Assembly: GCA_019454045.1 (NCBI GenBank)
Contig: SKCR01001863.1
Location: 159,156-223,155 of the forward strand
Direction: 5' to 3'
Source of the DNA: Zanthoxylum bungeanum
Taxonomy: Eukaryota; Streptophyta; Magnoliopsida; Sapindales; Rutaceae
Length of the DNA stretch: 64,000 bases
Part shown: positions 22,496 to 34,190 of the stretch, piece after piece
How positions within the stretch are numbered: position 1 is the first letter of the stretch
Layout: every line of letters starts with the position of its first letter
Translations under genes and position numbers: made by a program
Notes under the pieces: model-generated
Database searches by the model: none
Seen by the model: the letters and a program-made list of their open reading frames with translations, nothing else
What the model was told of the DNA's origin: nothing

Positions 22496-23252
22496 AAAAT
22501 TGAATAATGCTTCCAGAGACTAGTGAAAGCAGAAACAGTGTTCCAACTGCCATCATTGACAAATTGGGTTGGCAAAAAACAAACAAACAAACAAATTGGA
22601 TTGGATTATTAGAAATATTCTTACGTGGACTTTTAAAAAAAATGTGTTATCGAATGAATTGAAGCTTTGAAAGCATGTGATGCTTCTTCATTTTAAGTGG
22701 AATGCAAACTCAGATTTCTACTAATTGATTGTGATCATCAAATCACTCACGAGTCAACTTGGCCTTATTGTATATGCATTAAAGCTAAGGATTGCCGAAA
22801 GGGGTCCTAAAACTAGCAATCTGATACTCTTGGAATTTCAAAAAAGTGCAAGCTGAGTCAGGAATTAGCCCACATCATCCAATGACTTTGCAGCTCCGAG
22901 CAAATTCCACATATACAAGCATAAGGGTCTTTTTGTTTTTATCACCTTTTGGTGGATTTCTACAAATGTTACTAAAATTTCTCACCTGGAAACCATTGCT
23001 TATGCTTTCTGTTAAATATGGAAATGAGGGCCGTTTGAGTTTTCTTGGCCTCAAATTCTGAATATGGTTTAATTTTCACTAGGAAATGAACTAGCTTTGA
23101 TATTATATAACATTAACATGATTAATCTTCTACGTTTCAGTAACACTCCAGGATCGTGTACTAATTCAACACACCATCTGTACAAGCACAGTACAGTTGA
23201 AACATCACAACAATAACTGAAATTTTTGGAATACATTCAGATGAACTGCTCT
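22496..23252. other. Intergenic / MYB 3' flank, no gene seen
   Basis: AT-rich sequence with a 71-codon plus ORF (22846-23061) that has no recognisable feature. The last ~100 bp probably include the MYB 3' UTR. Confidence 0.45.
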
Positions 23253-24198
23253 TTAGAACAATGGATTCCGGGGTTTGATATGTGCTCCATGATAAGCAGT
23301 AGTGGCATACAGATTCTGGCCCGGAAGTTTAAGGCCATCATGTGAACCAAACTCATAAGCAGATGGCATAAGCATATTCCCATGAGTCAAATTGGTAGCC
23401 ATTACTGCTCCATTGTTTGATTCAGTCCATTTCTGCTGTGATGGAAGCATATTAGATTGATCAAATGACAAAGGCTTTTTATGATTGTCTGATAAAATAA
23501 TATTGGTGAGATTGAGAGTTGTGATGTCGTGGATGCTCGGTCTCCTCTTGTCTTTCCCTCCTGAAAGCTGCCTCATAAAGTACTTCTGAGCATGGCTTGC
23601 CACTTGAGTAGGAGTCTTGGAGATTACATAATTCCGCGAGATGTTTCTCCAATCTCCTTTACCATACTTGATTAGTCCCATCAGAAACCGCCTGTAGTTA
23701 ATAATCAAAACCCCTCTATGGAATTTGCATAATGAAACAAACAACCCAACAAAGAAAGAAAGAAAGAAAGAAGTACTAAACTTAATAATTTACAACTCAC
23801 TTGTGCTCTTCTTCAGTCCATGGCATGCCTTTCTTCCTCTCATGATCAGAGCTTTTCGCCACCAAAGGTCTCTTCCTCCTATTAGCATCATAATCGCCTT
23901 CTGAATCCATTTCCAATGTGAAAGATGAGCTAAGGTAACCTGGAATTGGGACCTTTCCGGCTTCTATGTCACTAACATCTTCTTCTAATTCTTTGTACTG
24001 TTTGATCACATCAAGCACAGTCTTCCCTGGGATCATTGCTGCCACTTTTATCCATCTATCAGCTGTGCTCTCACTATATATTGCAAGAGCACTCTCAAAT
24101 CTTTTGTTCTCCTCTTTAGTCCAGCTTGTGCTCTGCCTGCTCTCTTGAAGAAACCAATTTGAATTTGACATATATGAAGCTGGATATAAAGTTTCCAT
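23253..24198 (-). CDS. DIVARICATA-like MYB transcription factor (two exons)
   Basis: Exon 1 is 24198-23801, the intron 23800-23692 (GTGAGT...ACAG) and exon 2 23691-23253. The spliced frame is 278 codons and splits the Lys codon of EEHK|RF. Residues ~25-71 form a SANT/MYB repeat ([17 protein letters not shown], then [13 protein letters not shown]). Residues ~124-172 form a second MYB repeat with the SHAQKYF signature at 165-171, followed by [13 protein letters not shown], which is typical of DIVARICATA/R-R-type MYBs. These are nuclear DNA-binding regulators; the exact target is not deducible. METLYP is preferred as the start over an in-frame Met seven codons upstream (24219), since family proteins begin with a short Met-Glu leader. 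The frame is intact with canonical splice sites. It is flanked by transposons on both sides. Confidence 0.93.
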
Positions 24199-24502
24199 GA
24201 TAACAATAATTAAGTACATTCAAGGCTTATATGGAAAGAAATGGAACCATTTACTGGGAATCAAGAATCTCCTTTTACTTAACAGCATAAACTGAAGAAT
24301 CTTATAAAGATTGAAGAATCAAGAGAATCTTGATCATACAAGAAAAGTCAAATCTTTTTCTAAGTTTGACACACAGAAGTTTGGAAGAAATGGATCTCCA
24401 AAAGAGAGAATTTATACTACTTGAACTGCAATTCAAGAGTCAGAAAGTATTTGCTTTTCTTGATTTCTTTGAAGAGAAGAAATAGAAAGTTGAATTGCAT
24501 AG

Positions 24503-24512
24503 ATTATATAGC
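24503..24512 (-). promoter_or_regulatory. Candidate TATA box of the MYB gene
   Basis: On the minus strand the sequence reads CTATATAATC, about 305 bp upstream of the chosen ATG. This would give a 5' leader of roughly 270 nt. There is no other support. Confidence 0.4.
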
Positions 24513-24519
24513 AAAAAAA

Positions 24520-25509
24520 AAAAAAAAACTTAAAAGAATCATGAACATTTTTAGTTTAACTGGTGGGTGTGGATTGAAATGAGGTCAAAGAAGGGACTAA
24601 GGAGTTATAGATGGAGAAAAGTTAGAATTGAAAGAGGTGGCATGGTGTAAGTGGTGAGTGACACTTCAAAAGTTACTTTTTAAGCTTTTATTTTAACATT
24701 CAAAAATGAGAAATTTACTCACACTTTTACTGTAGTTACAATGAGAAAGATGGGATAAAATTCGAGAAAAGTACAAGTACTCTTTTATATTTAATGACAC
24801 ATTAAACACACACACAAAAGTTAAAATGAGAGCCTTATCTATGATGCAGTAATGATCAACTATGTTTGTTGTTATTTGATTCTTCAAGGCAATTTGAGAT
24901 GCCCCATCAAGGATTTTTATAAGGTCTAAGCAGAAAAAAGATTTTTTATTTTCAAAATAAGGGTATGGTATTATTCTCTTTTATGTGACAATAATTGATG
25001 AGAATTATTCTGTGAATATATTATTCTTGTGTAATAATTATAATAGATAGTAAAAAAGTTGCACCTTAAATTAGAACATGTGGCAGTGGCACAATGTAAA
25101 GGATGCAAGTAAAAGGGGGTGAATTATAAATTCAAAACTTTTGAACTTGGTTTGTAGAGTGATATAGCTAAAAATATATATATTTTAATTTGATTGATAT
25201 ATATGATCATGAGTGTATGATGGTATCTGAAATTCACTAAATTTAAGTGTAAAAATATAATTTGTCAAAATTAAAAATTAATATTAGTGTTTGGTAAATT
25301 TTTTTTTTTTTAAGAAAAAAAACACTTAGATTTTTCATTCTACAATATATATTAAAAAATGAAAAGCATGAAGGAGTAGCTTTTCAAAATCTGGTTTTGA
25401 AAATCAATTTTATTTTAATAAAAATCTACTTTTATATATATATATATATATATATATACATACATATTTAAAAAAAAAAATCTAATTTTTTTTTTTAAAA
25501 GTTAGATTA
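24520..25509. other. Intergenic, AT-rich, no gene seen
   Basis: MYB upstream region, then increasingly AT-rich DNA with a (TA)n run at about 25432-25457 and poly-T/poly-A tracts just outside the inverted-repeat element. Confidence 0.5.
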
Positions 25510-25770
25510 GGTTAAGTTATGTTTTCTCAGGTAGAATTAAACTGTTGGGAAATTGATGTAGATTAAAATATGCGTTTGATGTAGAGTAAAATCCTATTTA
25601 GGAATATCCCCACATAAATAAGACATTAAAGAAACTAGTATTAGGAATACCTGTTTCTTGGTCTACCTTGTCAGTACTGATTCAAATGATTTCCTAATGT
25701 TGTAGCTGTATCATACCAAAATTGTGCAGTTATGACTGATAATTCATTTGCGTCGATAGAACTTATATGA
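25510..25770 (+). repeat. Left arm of the long inverted repeat
   Basis: It pairs with 27667-27927. Differences are scattered single bases and one- to three-base indels. Confidence 0.85.
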
Positions 25771-27470
25771 TTTTAAGTTATATTTATACATATCATATAC
25801 GTAACTGTAAAAACTAATGTAACCTTAATTAAAATGATAAATTAGTGTTACTGGAGTATATCCCCAAGAGTATTTAAACTGATTCAGTAACACTCAATAT
25901 CAAACGAATCAAATCATATTAGATTAGATTTCTCCCGCTGATTAGTCCATCACAATGGAATAATAGAAGAATAATATTAAGTTAGAATCATATTTATTGA
26001 ATAACCTTAGACAAATTGCTATAAATTCATATGTTTGATCATATCAAATATTTTTGAACTATTCAAGGAGTCATGATGAATTTTAAAGATACAATTTTCA
26101 AAACTTCATATCGAAAATCTTTGAACCAGTCAAAATATTTGATCCACGTTTCATTAGAACAGATTGAAAGTTCTTGAACCTTTCAAGAATTTCAATATGT
26201 ATTCTTTCATAAATGTGTAACTAAGTAATGACAACTCATTAACCAAGTTACGAAGTAAAGAAAATTACTCAAGGCAATTTATAATTCATTAAACTACATA
26301 CATCTAATGTATTAGTTTAATAAATCTTATGGTCCAATGATAATCATTGGTTAAATGAGATTTAACCACTTCCCCGAATACAATATTTATTAAATGGATA
26401 AAGATATGTGGTGTGATCTCGTATCAGACCATCATTTAGCATACGAAATAAGCATTTAATGCTTAAATGATAAAATCTCATAAATCATTTTTCTAAGTTA
26501 TTTACTTAACCGAATATTTTTCTTAATGTTTATCTGTTCATCAGTGACACTATTAGTCGGATTAAAAATATGTAACAATTATTTATAAAGAACAAGTAAC
26601 TATCCAATAGTCGAAAGTTCTGATATCAAATATCAAAAAAATAATTAAACACTATTTTAAATAACTAGAGGGAGATCTAGTATCCAATACATATAGTTAT
26701 CATGTTTAGAAAATCGATATTCTCTACACACAACTATACCTATCTCCTTTCTTTAGCTTTATAATTTGCTTTCAAATATTCACAACAATTGTAAATAATT
26801 GATCAGCAAATTATGTCAGACATATGACCTCTAAAGATCACTAAAGCCTATAAATGTCATTATAAGATAAACAAATACTTAATGAGGTTTTTTAATACGA
26901 GTCAAGAATCTCGAGACATGAACTAATTCACGTCAATTCTTACTGTAAAAGAAACTATTCTCTCTACATAATTATATCCGAGAACGGATATCTATATAGA
27001 TAACCTAATGTGACATAGTAACTACATCACTAACCATCTTGATTTTTCAAGAAAATCGGAACAACAGTTCCCGATGGTTTATATTAATCTAACAATATCC
27101 AAGGATACTCATAATCTAGAACTTATTCTAGAAAACTAAAACCATTAGGGAAGTCAGAAACATATATAAAATATGCATGTAGTGGATTAAAAGTTTAGTT
27201 CTATCAACACTATAGAATAAGGAAAACAAAAGCGGTAATTTTCATAATATTGCCTTAGTTATGTATTTTTAACCCAGCAGTGCCTCCCACTACTTTACAT
27301 AATACCGTAATCCCCAACGAAAAATGCGAATCCAATAATTAAATTAAATTTCATAGTGAGAAGTGGACCCCATGAATATATTTCAACTCACAAATGGCAC
27401 ATTCTCGCCTACGTATATTCAAAGGTAGACAACTCATTGTCAATCACACTCACTGTGACTGACCGTTTCT

Positions 27471-27628
27471 CGTTAAGAATGAGGTGTATCAAGGCTTCAC
27501 TTGTCAGTGACAAACTCAAGCTACCGATGCAGTCCTGACAGCTTTGGCACGTTAAGAATGAGGTGTATCAAGGCTTCACTTGTCAGTGACAAACTCAAGC
27601 TACCGATGCAGTCCTGACAGATTTGGCA
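27471..27628 (+). repeat. 79-bp tandem duplication
   Basis: 27471-27549 and 27550-27628 are nearly identical (cgttaagaatgaggtgtatc... to ...gctttggca or gatttggca). A third copy begins (cgttaag) and breaks off. Confidence 0.95.
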
Positions 27629-27666
27629 CGTTAAGCATTTCCACTTTCACTTGAATTTATCGCTTA

Positions 27667-27927
27667 TCATATAAGTTCTACCGACGCAAATGAACTATCA
27701 GTCATAACTGCACAACTTTGGTATGATACAGCTACAACATTAGGAAATCATTTGAATCCGTACTGACAAGGTAGACCAAGAAACATGTATTCCTAATACT
27801 AGTTACTTTAATGTCTTATTTATGTAGGGATATTCCTAAATAGGATTTTACTCTACATCAAATGCATATTTTAATCTAGATCAATTTCCCAACAGTTTAA
27901 TTCTACCTGGGAAAACATAACTTAACT
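27667..27927 (-). repeat. Right arm of the long inverted repeat
   Basis: It is the reverse complement of 25510-25770, ending 60 bp before the left LTR of Tat-D. Confidence 0.85.
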
Positions 27928-27987
27928 TAAAAAAAATACTTATATTATGATTTTTTTTTTTTTGAGATTTTGTTTCTCATTATACTT

Positions 27988-28699
27988 TGTTGACGGCTGA
28001 TTTTAGTCTCAGGGGCAATAAGAGCTCTTTGCTCCCGAGACAATCCTCCTGTAACTGTGAATTTGTTTTTGTTATGGGAAATCAAAAGCAAATTTATCAT
28101 AAGATAGATAAACACCTCAATCAACAAAGAGATTTTAACGTGGTTCGGCGGATCAGATCCAACCTACATCCACGGGCACGAAACGGGTGATATTCTATTA
28201 CTGAAATATGCTGTTTCTTGTTTACAGGACTAATAATAATCTCCATCATCAATTATGCTCTCCCCTCATACTTATACTAGCAAAGAGACAGTTTCCCTTT
28301 TCCACAAGACCTCTTAGCCGAAACTACCTTCACTTCTATCTTTATCCTATTAGGACACTGACTTATCAGCTTATCCCATGAAAGTAGGGTGATTTATCAT
28401 CTCATCCCGTAAAAATAAGATGACTATCTTCTGGAACATATCTCGCCATCTGCTCGGTCTTTACGAGGTCGGTTACAATGGTCCTCTGAACTAAGAATGC
28501 TGCTATCGATCTGATAATGCCCGGTCATCCGAGCTTAAAAAAAGTCAGTCACCGATTATCAAGTGCTCGACCCCTTACCGTTGGCTCATGCAACATCTAA
28601 TGGCCAGGTCGGCATTAATGGTCTTGATCAATAAGGGAATTACCTTTTTACCCCTGTCGTACTGCTTAAATATCATAGTGCCTGAAAATACCACCAACA
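27988..28699 (-). repeat. 3' LTR of Tat-D
   Basis: 712 bp on the plus strand from TGTTGACGGCTG to ACCACCAACA. It aligns end to end with 40809-41518. The conserved LTR box lies in reverse complement at 28134-28183. Confidence 0.95.
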
Positions 28700-28720
28700 T
28701 CTGTCCCCTAGTTCTCGATT
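28700..28720 (-). other. Polypurine tract of Tat-D
   Basis: On the minus strand it reads CGAGAACTAGGGGACAGA directly before the 3' LTR, identical to the Tat-C tract. Confidence 0.85.
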
Positions 28721-31037
28721 CCAACAAGTATACAAGTTGGTGCTGGGAACTATATAAAAAAAAGTAGTACCCCTGACGGACTGGTGGATGACCTTTTTGA
28801 GGAGAGGTTTATTGGCATATCACCACCATGTCCCCGGTACGACTAAGATGCTCGGCCTGATTTCTTCTCTCGCCAAAACAAAATCTTTCCGTTGCCCTTC
28901 TGGAGACGCGCAATCGTCACATCCATTAAATGTCCATCAAATCATCTCTAGGGTTTAACCTGAGCCTGACACTTGTCGAACATCAGCCGACTTCCCGCCA
29001 AAACAAACAAAATCAATCGTTCACAGCCGACACTAATATACGTCCGATCTCAGTCGTTCATTCAACTCTTACAAATTGCTTTTGAAGTCGACACATGGTG
29101 CACATATGGGGCTTTTTCTTGATCTAATGGTCACAGATGCTCCAACGTGACTATAAGAAGATAAAGCGATCACCTTGCGTCTGTTTGGAAAAATATTGAA
29201 CTTTATCAACTGTAAAAAACTCTCCTATTTCCAACTGCGACCCGTCTGTTTAGTACGACCAAAGCTTTCAAAGCACTCTTCCAGCCTTCAAAAATAATCA
29301 AGTAAGTCTCTGAACGCCGTCCTTGGTTTATGCTTGCTATTTTTTTTATTTTTTTTCAGTGGGGCATGTCTGGATTTTGGGATGATGGGTAATAATTAAG
29401 GAGACTTCGTATTGTTCTGGTTTCTGTGTCTTGCTCGATGTTGCTAGGGAGAGATTTATGGTTTGATGGATTTTGTTAGGGCACTTAGAACTCACAAGCT
29501 TAGTTTTCCAGAATCTCAAGTTAACTGTGAAATCCCTAGGCAGTTTAGAAATTATCTATAGACTGACATTTTTTTTCCCATTTCGGATGTCAGAGATTTC
29601 TGATAATGGGTCTTCCTCGGAAAACCCTGCTAAACCTTCGACTCCCCCTGCCGTAGAGCTCTCCTCGAGCTCGGGGGCACCAAGCATAGAGAACCTTGAC
29701 ACTACCCCCACACCTTCCGAAATTGAAGAAGACACCTACCATCACAGAATTCCACGGAATGACCCAGAGCCCGGTGAATTTGACTGCTCGGCTTTGGACA
29801 TGAATCAGCCCTCCAAGATAACCGAAGATGATCTGGCACTACTCTGGTAATGCTATGATATTCCGATAAATATTGCCCTCGAAGTCCCTCGTCCACTTGA
29901 GCGTGCCATTCAGCCTGATGAAGGTTCGGTGGCTCTCCTTCCAGCCTTCTTCGAGTGTGGACTCCGGCTACCAATTCAACCTTATTTCATCTGGTTGTTG
30001 GCCGAGATGGAGATCGCCCCTTGCCAACTAAGCCTGAATAGTTGGAGGATCTTGGCTAGGCTATACGTGATTTGGCATCGGGCAGGCCTCGGGGAATCTA
30101 CTCTTAAAGAAGTAAAGAGGTTGTATCGGTTGAAAGCTAACCCAAGAACGCACCACGGCTGGTATTACCTATCTGCCTATTCCGAATCGTCAAATATCAT
30201 CGGCAAACTCCCCGACTTTAACAAAAACTTCAAAGATTTGTGGTTCTGGGCCACAGGAGATTCGGGACGGGCCCTGACAACATATGAAGAGGAGACTTCA
30301 GTCTCGGACATCTTTAGAGCGGGAGGTTAGGAATCTAACCCTTAATGTTTCTGCTCTTTAATTCTGTGATAGGATTCTAACTTCTTTGACACTTCAAAGC
30401 TTGTTGGAGGGACCCACCCAAGGTCTCTCATCGGGTCCGGGTGCGAATGCGATGGGCTCCGTGATATGCCGATCATTGGAAGTAATTGGATAATGATGCG
30501 GCCTTTGTTGAGTCGGGCCTCATCCAGACTGCTCCTTCGAAGGTCCCGGGGTGGATAGGTAGATTCTTACTAACCCTCTAACCAATCCCCTTGCTTGCTT
30601 AGCATGATGATGACTTGAAATTATTCAGATTCTGGACAGACCACTTTTTTACCTTTGCCTTTTGCTGGAATGTCGAAGAGGCCAAAATACCTAGATCAAC
30701 TGGCCGGTGCAACAAAGAAAGGCAGCCATATTGAAGCCGGGCCCTCTCGGAAACGGCCAGCAACTACCAAGGCCAAAAAGGTGACTTAAGAGGCAGCCCC
30801 GCTGATAAGTGCATGAAAATGTACATTAGAACATCATTAATCTAGGCTTATTGTTAAGTATTTAGTTATATATTTTATGTTTTAGTATATAATTCCTATT
30901 GTTATATTAATTTAAAAAATGTTATTATTTACGCTAATTGAGTGATTTTTGTTGTAGGAATATTAATACATGGATCCGGGAGTACTCAGAAGTGTTTTGG
31001 GAACCTCTGGGAAGACACAGGGCGAGCAGGGAAGAAT

Positions 31038-31320
31038 GGCGCCGAGGCGCCAAAATCCCATACACTTTCCAGGGAGAATGGCGCCATTCATTAACACATC
31101 ATGGCGCCATGGCGCCATGACGCATGAGTTACTTGGCGCCATGGCGCCAAGTAAGGAGACAATTGCAAAGGTGGCGCCATGGCGCCAAGAACAAGAAGAA
31201 AATGTGGCGCCGTGGCGCCCACCAGGAGCCCGGGCCAAATTCCCGAGAGTTTGGCGCCGCGGCGCCCCCAGGAAGTCAGACTCCATACATTTTCCAGAGA
31301 GATCAGCGCCGCGGCGCTGC
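31038..31320 (+). repeat. Cluster of GGCGCC palindromes in the solo LTR
   Basis: More than a dozen GGCGCC hexamers occur within 280 bp, mostly in pairs spaced by two bases to form larger perfect or near-perfect palindromes (GGCGCCATGGCGCC, GGCGCCGTGGCGCC, GGCGCCGCGGCGCC). The cluster lies between ordinary AT-rich sequence and the presumed TATA region. Confidence 0.95.
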
Positions 31321-31751
31321 GCAGGGAATTCCTACGCGTTCCAGGTTTCGGATTTTAGGGTTTTCTGTAATCCTAATGAGTCCCTGATACTTCTATAAAT
31401 ATGAGACTTCGTCCAAAACACAAAGGGAGGCTAGTTACACAATTATCAAAGAGAAAATAGAGCCGTGCAAATTCCCGGGATCAGAACCAATGATTTCTCC
31501 ATCTATCTCTGCTGTTTCTTCATCTAGCATGCGGAACTAATCTCCCAAGCAAAGCTAAGGGCGAACTCTTGTACCCAATTCTTGTATTTTTGTTATTTGA
31601 TTCATGAATGGATTTAATTGATTAATATAATTGTTATTCTCTTCTTCTCTTTATTCTATTGATTAATTGAGAACTATATTTTGTTAGTTTACATATAGAT
31701 TCAGTCACGCTTTTTCTATGTGTTGTTGGTAAAATTGGTTTGATAGATTAA

Positions 31752-31911
31752 GGTTGTTTTGCGAGTTGATCCTCTGCTGCAGTATTGCCTGAGGGTATAT
31801 TGTCGTCGTTGGATAGGTTGTAACGATAACCGGTTGTTTTACGAGTTGATCCTCTGCTGCAGTATTGCCCGAGGGTATATTGTCGTCGTTGGATAGGTTG
31901 TAACGATAACC
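31752..31911 (+). repeat. ~80-bp tandem duplication in the solo LTR
   Basis: Two adjacent copies run from ggttgttttgcgag (or acgag) through ctgctgcagtattgcc to gttgtaacgataacc, with three or so differences. Confidence 0.93.
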
Positions 31912-33654
31912 TTGTGAGTTGTAAACGTAGAGAAGATTGAATAACAATTACCTTAGAACTTAAACTGGTGTAGAATTGAATATCTTCCAATTGTTGATTT
32001 GGGACGTGAAATCCTCAATTGTGTAATAACATGAATCGATAACGGAATATAGGCAATAGGTACAAGAGGGAACCCGGATGCTTTGCTATTTCTCTCATTT
32101 GATAACATCTTTAAAGCTTTCATAATTGTTAATTTACATCATATTTAATCCTTCCTTTAAATAGTTATTGCTAACGTTTCTATTTAAGTAAATCAGTTCC
32201 TGTAACCTTCTCTCTGTGGAATCGACACCCCAACTGTACTGCGATAACCGCGAGTCATATTTGGGCGTAATCACCCGCCGGCTACCCAAAGCTTATCTCT
32301 CGCATCCAGGTATCGCCAACAGTCACTACCCGACCTGCCAGCCCCCCAAAACCTACTAGAAAAAGGAGACATCTAATCGGGGCAGAGGAAACCGAGCTGA
32401 CTCGGGAGATAAAGGAGGAACAGGCCCCGAGCAAAAAATAACCAGTTCGAAAAGAGAAAAAACACCGGAGGTCACTTCCAGAAAGTGGAAAGGTGTCGTG
32501 ATTCTTGGCACAGAAGACCTCGGTCAGGACATCAGAGAGGCCACTCTCACCTGATACCGGCTATCAATGAACTGGCCGAAGAGGTCCCTCCGGCAAAGAT
32601 TTCGAGATACGAAGATCTCTCTCCCGATGATGTGGTTACGGGGTTGTGCTCCCAGATGGCCAAGGTAGCCACACTTCCCCCATTCCCATTATGAGTCCAT
32701 GACTTAATCTAATTTCTGATTTTCTATTTCTTCTCTGCAGACGACCTATCTGGCGACCAAGAACAAGGATCTCCTCCTTAGCCTTCTATCTGAGGGTGGC
32801 CAAGCCTAGAGGCTTCAGAACCGCTTTACTAAAATGGAGGTCGAGCTGGCTAATAAGTATGAAACGATAAAAAACCTGGAACTGGCCGCGGTCGAGGCTC
32901 ATTCAACAAATAACTCTCTCAGGGCCACCGCTTCTCTTGAGAGGAAAAATACTGAGACTGCCAAGAAGGACTTAGAGGCCGCTCAGGCTAAAAATAGAAT
33001 CCTGAATATGGAATTGTGCAGCCTGGAGTCCAAACTAAGGGCCAAAAATGAAGAACTGGCACGGGTCCGTGACGAGCTTAAGGGAAAGGAAACTGAGTTG
33101 GAGGCCGAGAGGGATGCAATCAGACTTGAGGGGGTCGGGGACTGCGCAGAGATTATCCCGATGATATTGCCCAACCTGGATATGGGGCCTATCCATGCGG
33201 CCATTCGCTTCTCCAAAGGGGAACTCTTACCGAAGGAGTTTCAAAAATGGCTACCCCATTCTCATGAAGAGGTGATTGACCCCAACCCATTTCGACCGCC
33301 CCGGTGCCCCCAGCTCCTGAAGAAAACCGACATGAGGCTCATGTTTCTGCCCCCGAATCTATAATTATCGGGGCCTCTCAGGCCGTCAATGTGGAAGCCA
33401 TTGTCCCTCCTCCCGAGGCCGAGCCCAGCCATCTGCCACCCGAGCATATCGAGGAAGAAACCATTGCTCATGCGCAGGCCGATCTATAAGGGGTAACCCG
33501 AACGGGGCCCCGTGTAAACCTGAACAAACTTCACTTTCTCTATAATAACTCCTTACATATATATATATTTATTATTGTTATTATATTTCTTTTTACATGT
33601 TTATATTCCACTTTTTGTCTTTCATAATTTGCTCCGAATGCTTTCCTGCAAACG

Positions 33655-34190
33655 ATCACTCGAGGCCCGACCGTGAGGGGACAACCCGAGCCGAAAATAG
33701 GATCATGCGATGGGACGAAACCCGACCCCGAGCTGGGAGAGACACTTGGCTTTGGGGGGATGTTACGTCCCTAATCCAAAAAGACAGACTCGGTGGGACG
33801 TAATTCGACCCCGAGTTGAGAGAAACATTTGGCTCTGGGGGAATGTTACATCCCCAGTCCGAAAAGACAGACTCAGTGGGACGTAACCCGACCCCGAGCT
33901 GAGAGAAACCATAATGACCTCGGCGTAATGAATCCAGCCCCGAGTAGAATAATCAAGTGGCCTCGACGTAACGAATCCAGCCCTGAGCCGAATAACCAGA
34001 AGAGGCCTCGGCGAAACGAATCCAGCCCCGAGCCGAATAACCAAGTGGTCTCGGGGGAATGAATTCAGCCCTGAGCCGAATAACTAAGTGGCCTCGGCGG
34101 AACGAATCCAGCCTCAAGCCGATAACACAAGCAAAGGCCTTGGCGGAACGAATCCAGCCCCGAGCCGATTAATTCTTGGGACTTACTCAG
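33655..34190 (-). repeat. Two adjacent tandem arrays in Tat-D
   Basis: 33655-33905 holds ~85-bp units built on gggacgtaac, cgaccccgag and gggggaatgtta. 33910-34190 holds ~44-bp units built on the reverse complement of GGGCTGGATTCGTTCCGCC. Both unit types also occur in Tat-C, and the second in the 95-bp array of Tat-B2. Confidence 0.88.

Larger units (their letters stand above)
25510..27927. mobile_element. Unidentified element bounded by ~260-bp inverted repeats
   Basis: The left arm (25510-25770, starting ggttaagttatgtttt) and the right arm (27667-27927, its near-perfect reverse complement) enclose about 1.9 kb with no coding sequence. Inside each arm is a copia-LTR-like phrase, TGTTGGGAAATTGAT, pointing inward. 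The interior is AT-rich and has a 79-bp tandem duplication near its right arm. It could be a foldback or non-autonomous Mutator-type transposon, or two LTR fragments in head-to-head arrangement. I could not find a convincing target-site duplication; poly-T and poly-A tracts blur the ends. Confidence 0.6.
30803..32273 (+). mobile_element. Solo LTR nested in the Tat-D aORF (TSD CCCGC)
   Basis: 1471 bp beginning TGATAAGTGCATG and ending GGGCGTAATCA, flanked by a perfect CCCGC (30798-30802 and 32274-32278). Removing it reconnects the aORF linker. The right-end phrase (gaatcgacaccc...tactgcgataa) resembles the ends of Athila-type gypsy LTRs, but the family assignment is tentative. No PBS or PPT follows. 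Internal features are a cluster of GGCGCC palindromes, a likely leader after a TATAAAT-like site (about 31396) and an ~80-bp tandem duplication. Confidence 0.88.
29587..33489 (+). pseudogene. Antisense aORF of Tat-D (Transposase_28-like, then coiled coil)
   Basis: It starts ATGTCAGAGATTTC at 29587 with a Ser/Pro/Glu-rich N-terminus. The core domain spans about 29900-30330 (FFECGLRLPIQPYF, NSWRILARLYVIWHRAGLG, THHGWYYLS), matching Pfam Transposase_28, described as a putative gypsy-type transposon protein. After the nested solo LTR comes a basic/acidic linker. An intron ends ...TTCTCTGCAG|ACGACC near 32740. A long coiled coil follows (32834-33130, ELAAVEAHS, LRAKNEELARVRDELKGKE) and then a Pro/Glu-rich tail that ends at 33489. 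An in-frame TAA after DDLALLW (about 29848) and the insertion make this copy non-functional. It runs opposite to gag-pol, so it needs its own promoter. Its function is unknown. Confidence 0.75.

Noticed and set aside
23966..24148. 60-aa plus ORF opposite MYB exon 1
   Set aside because: It is a shadow of the clearly coding minus strand.
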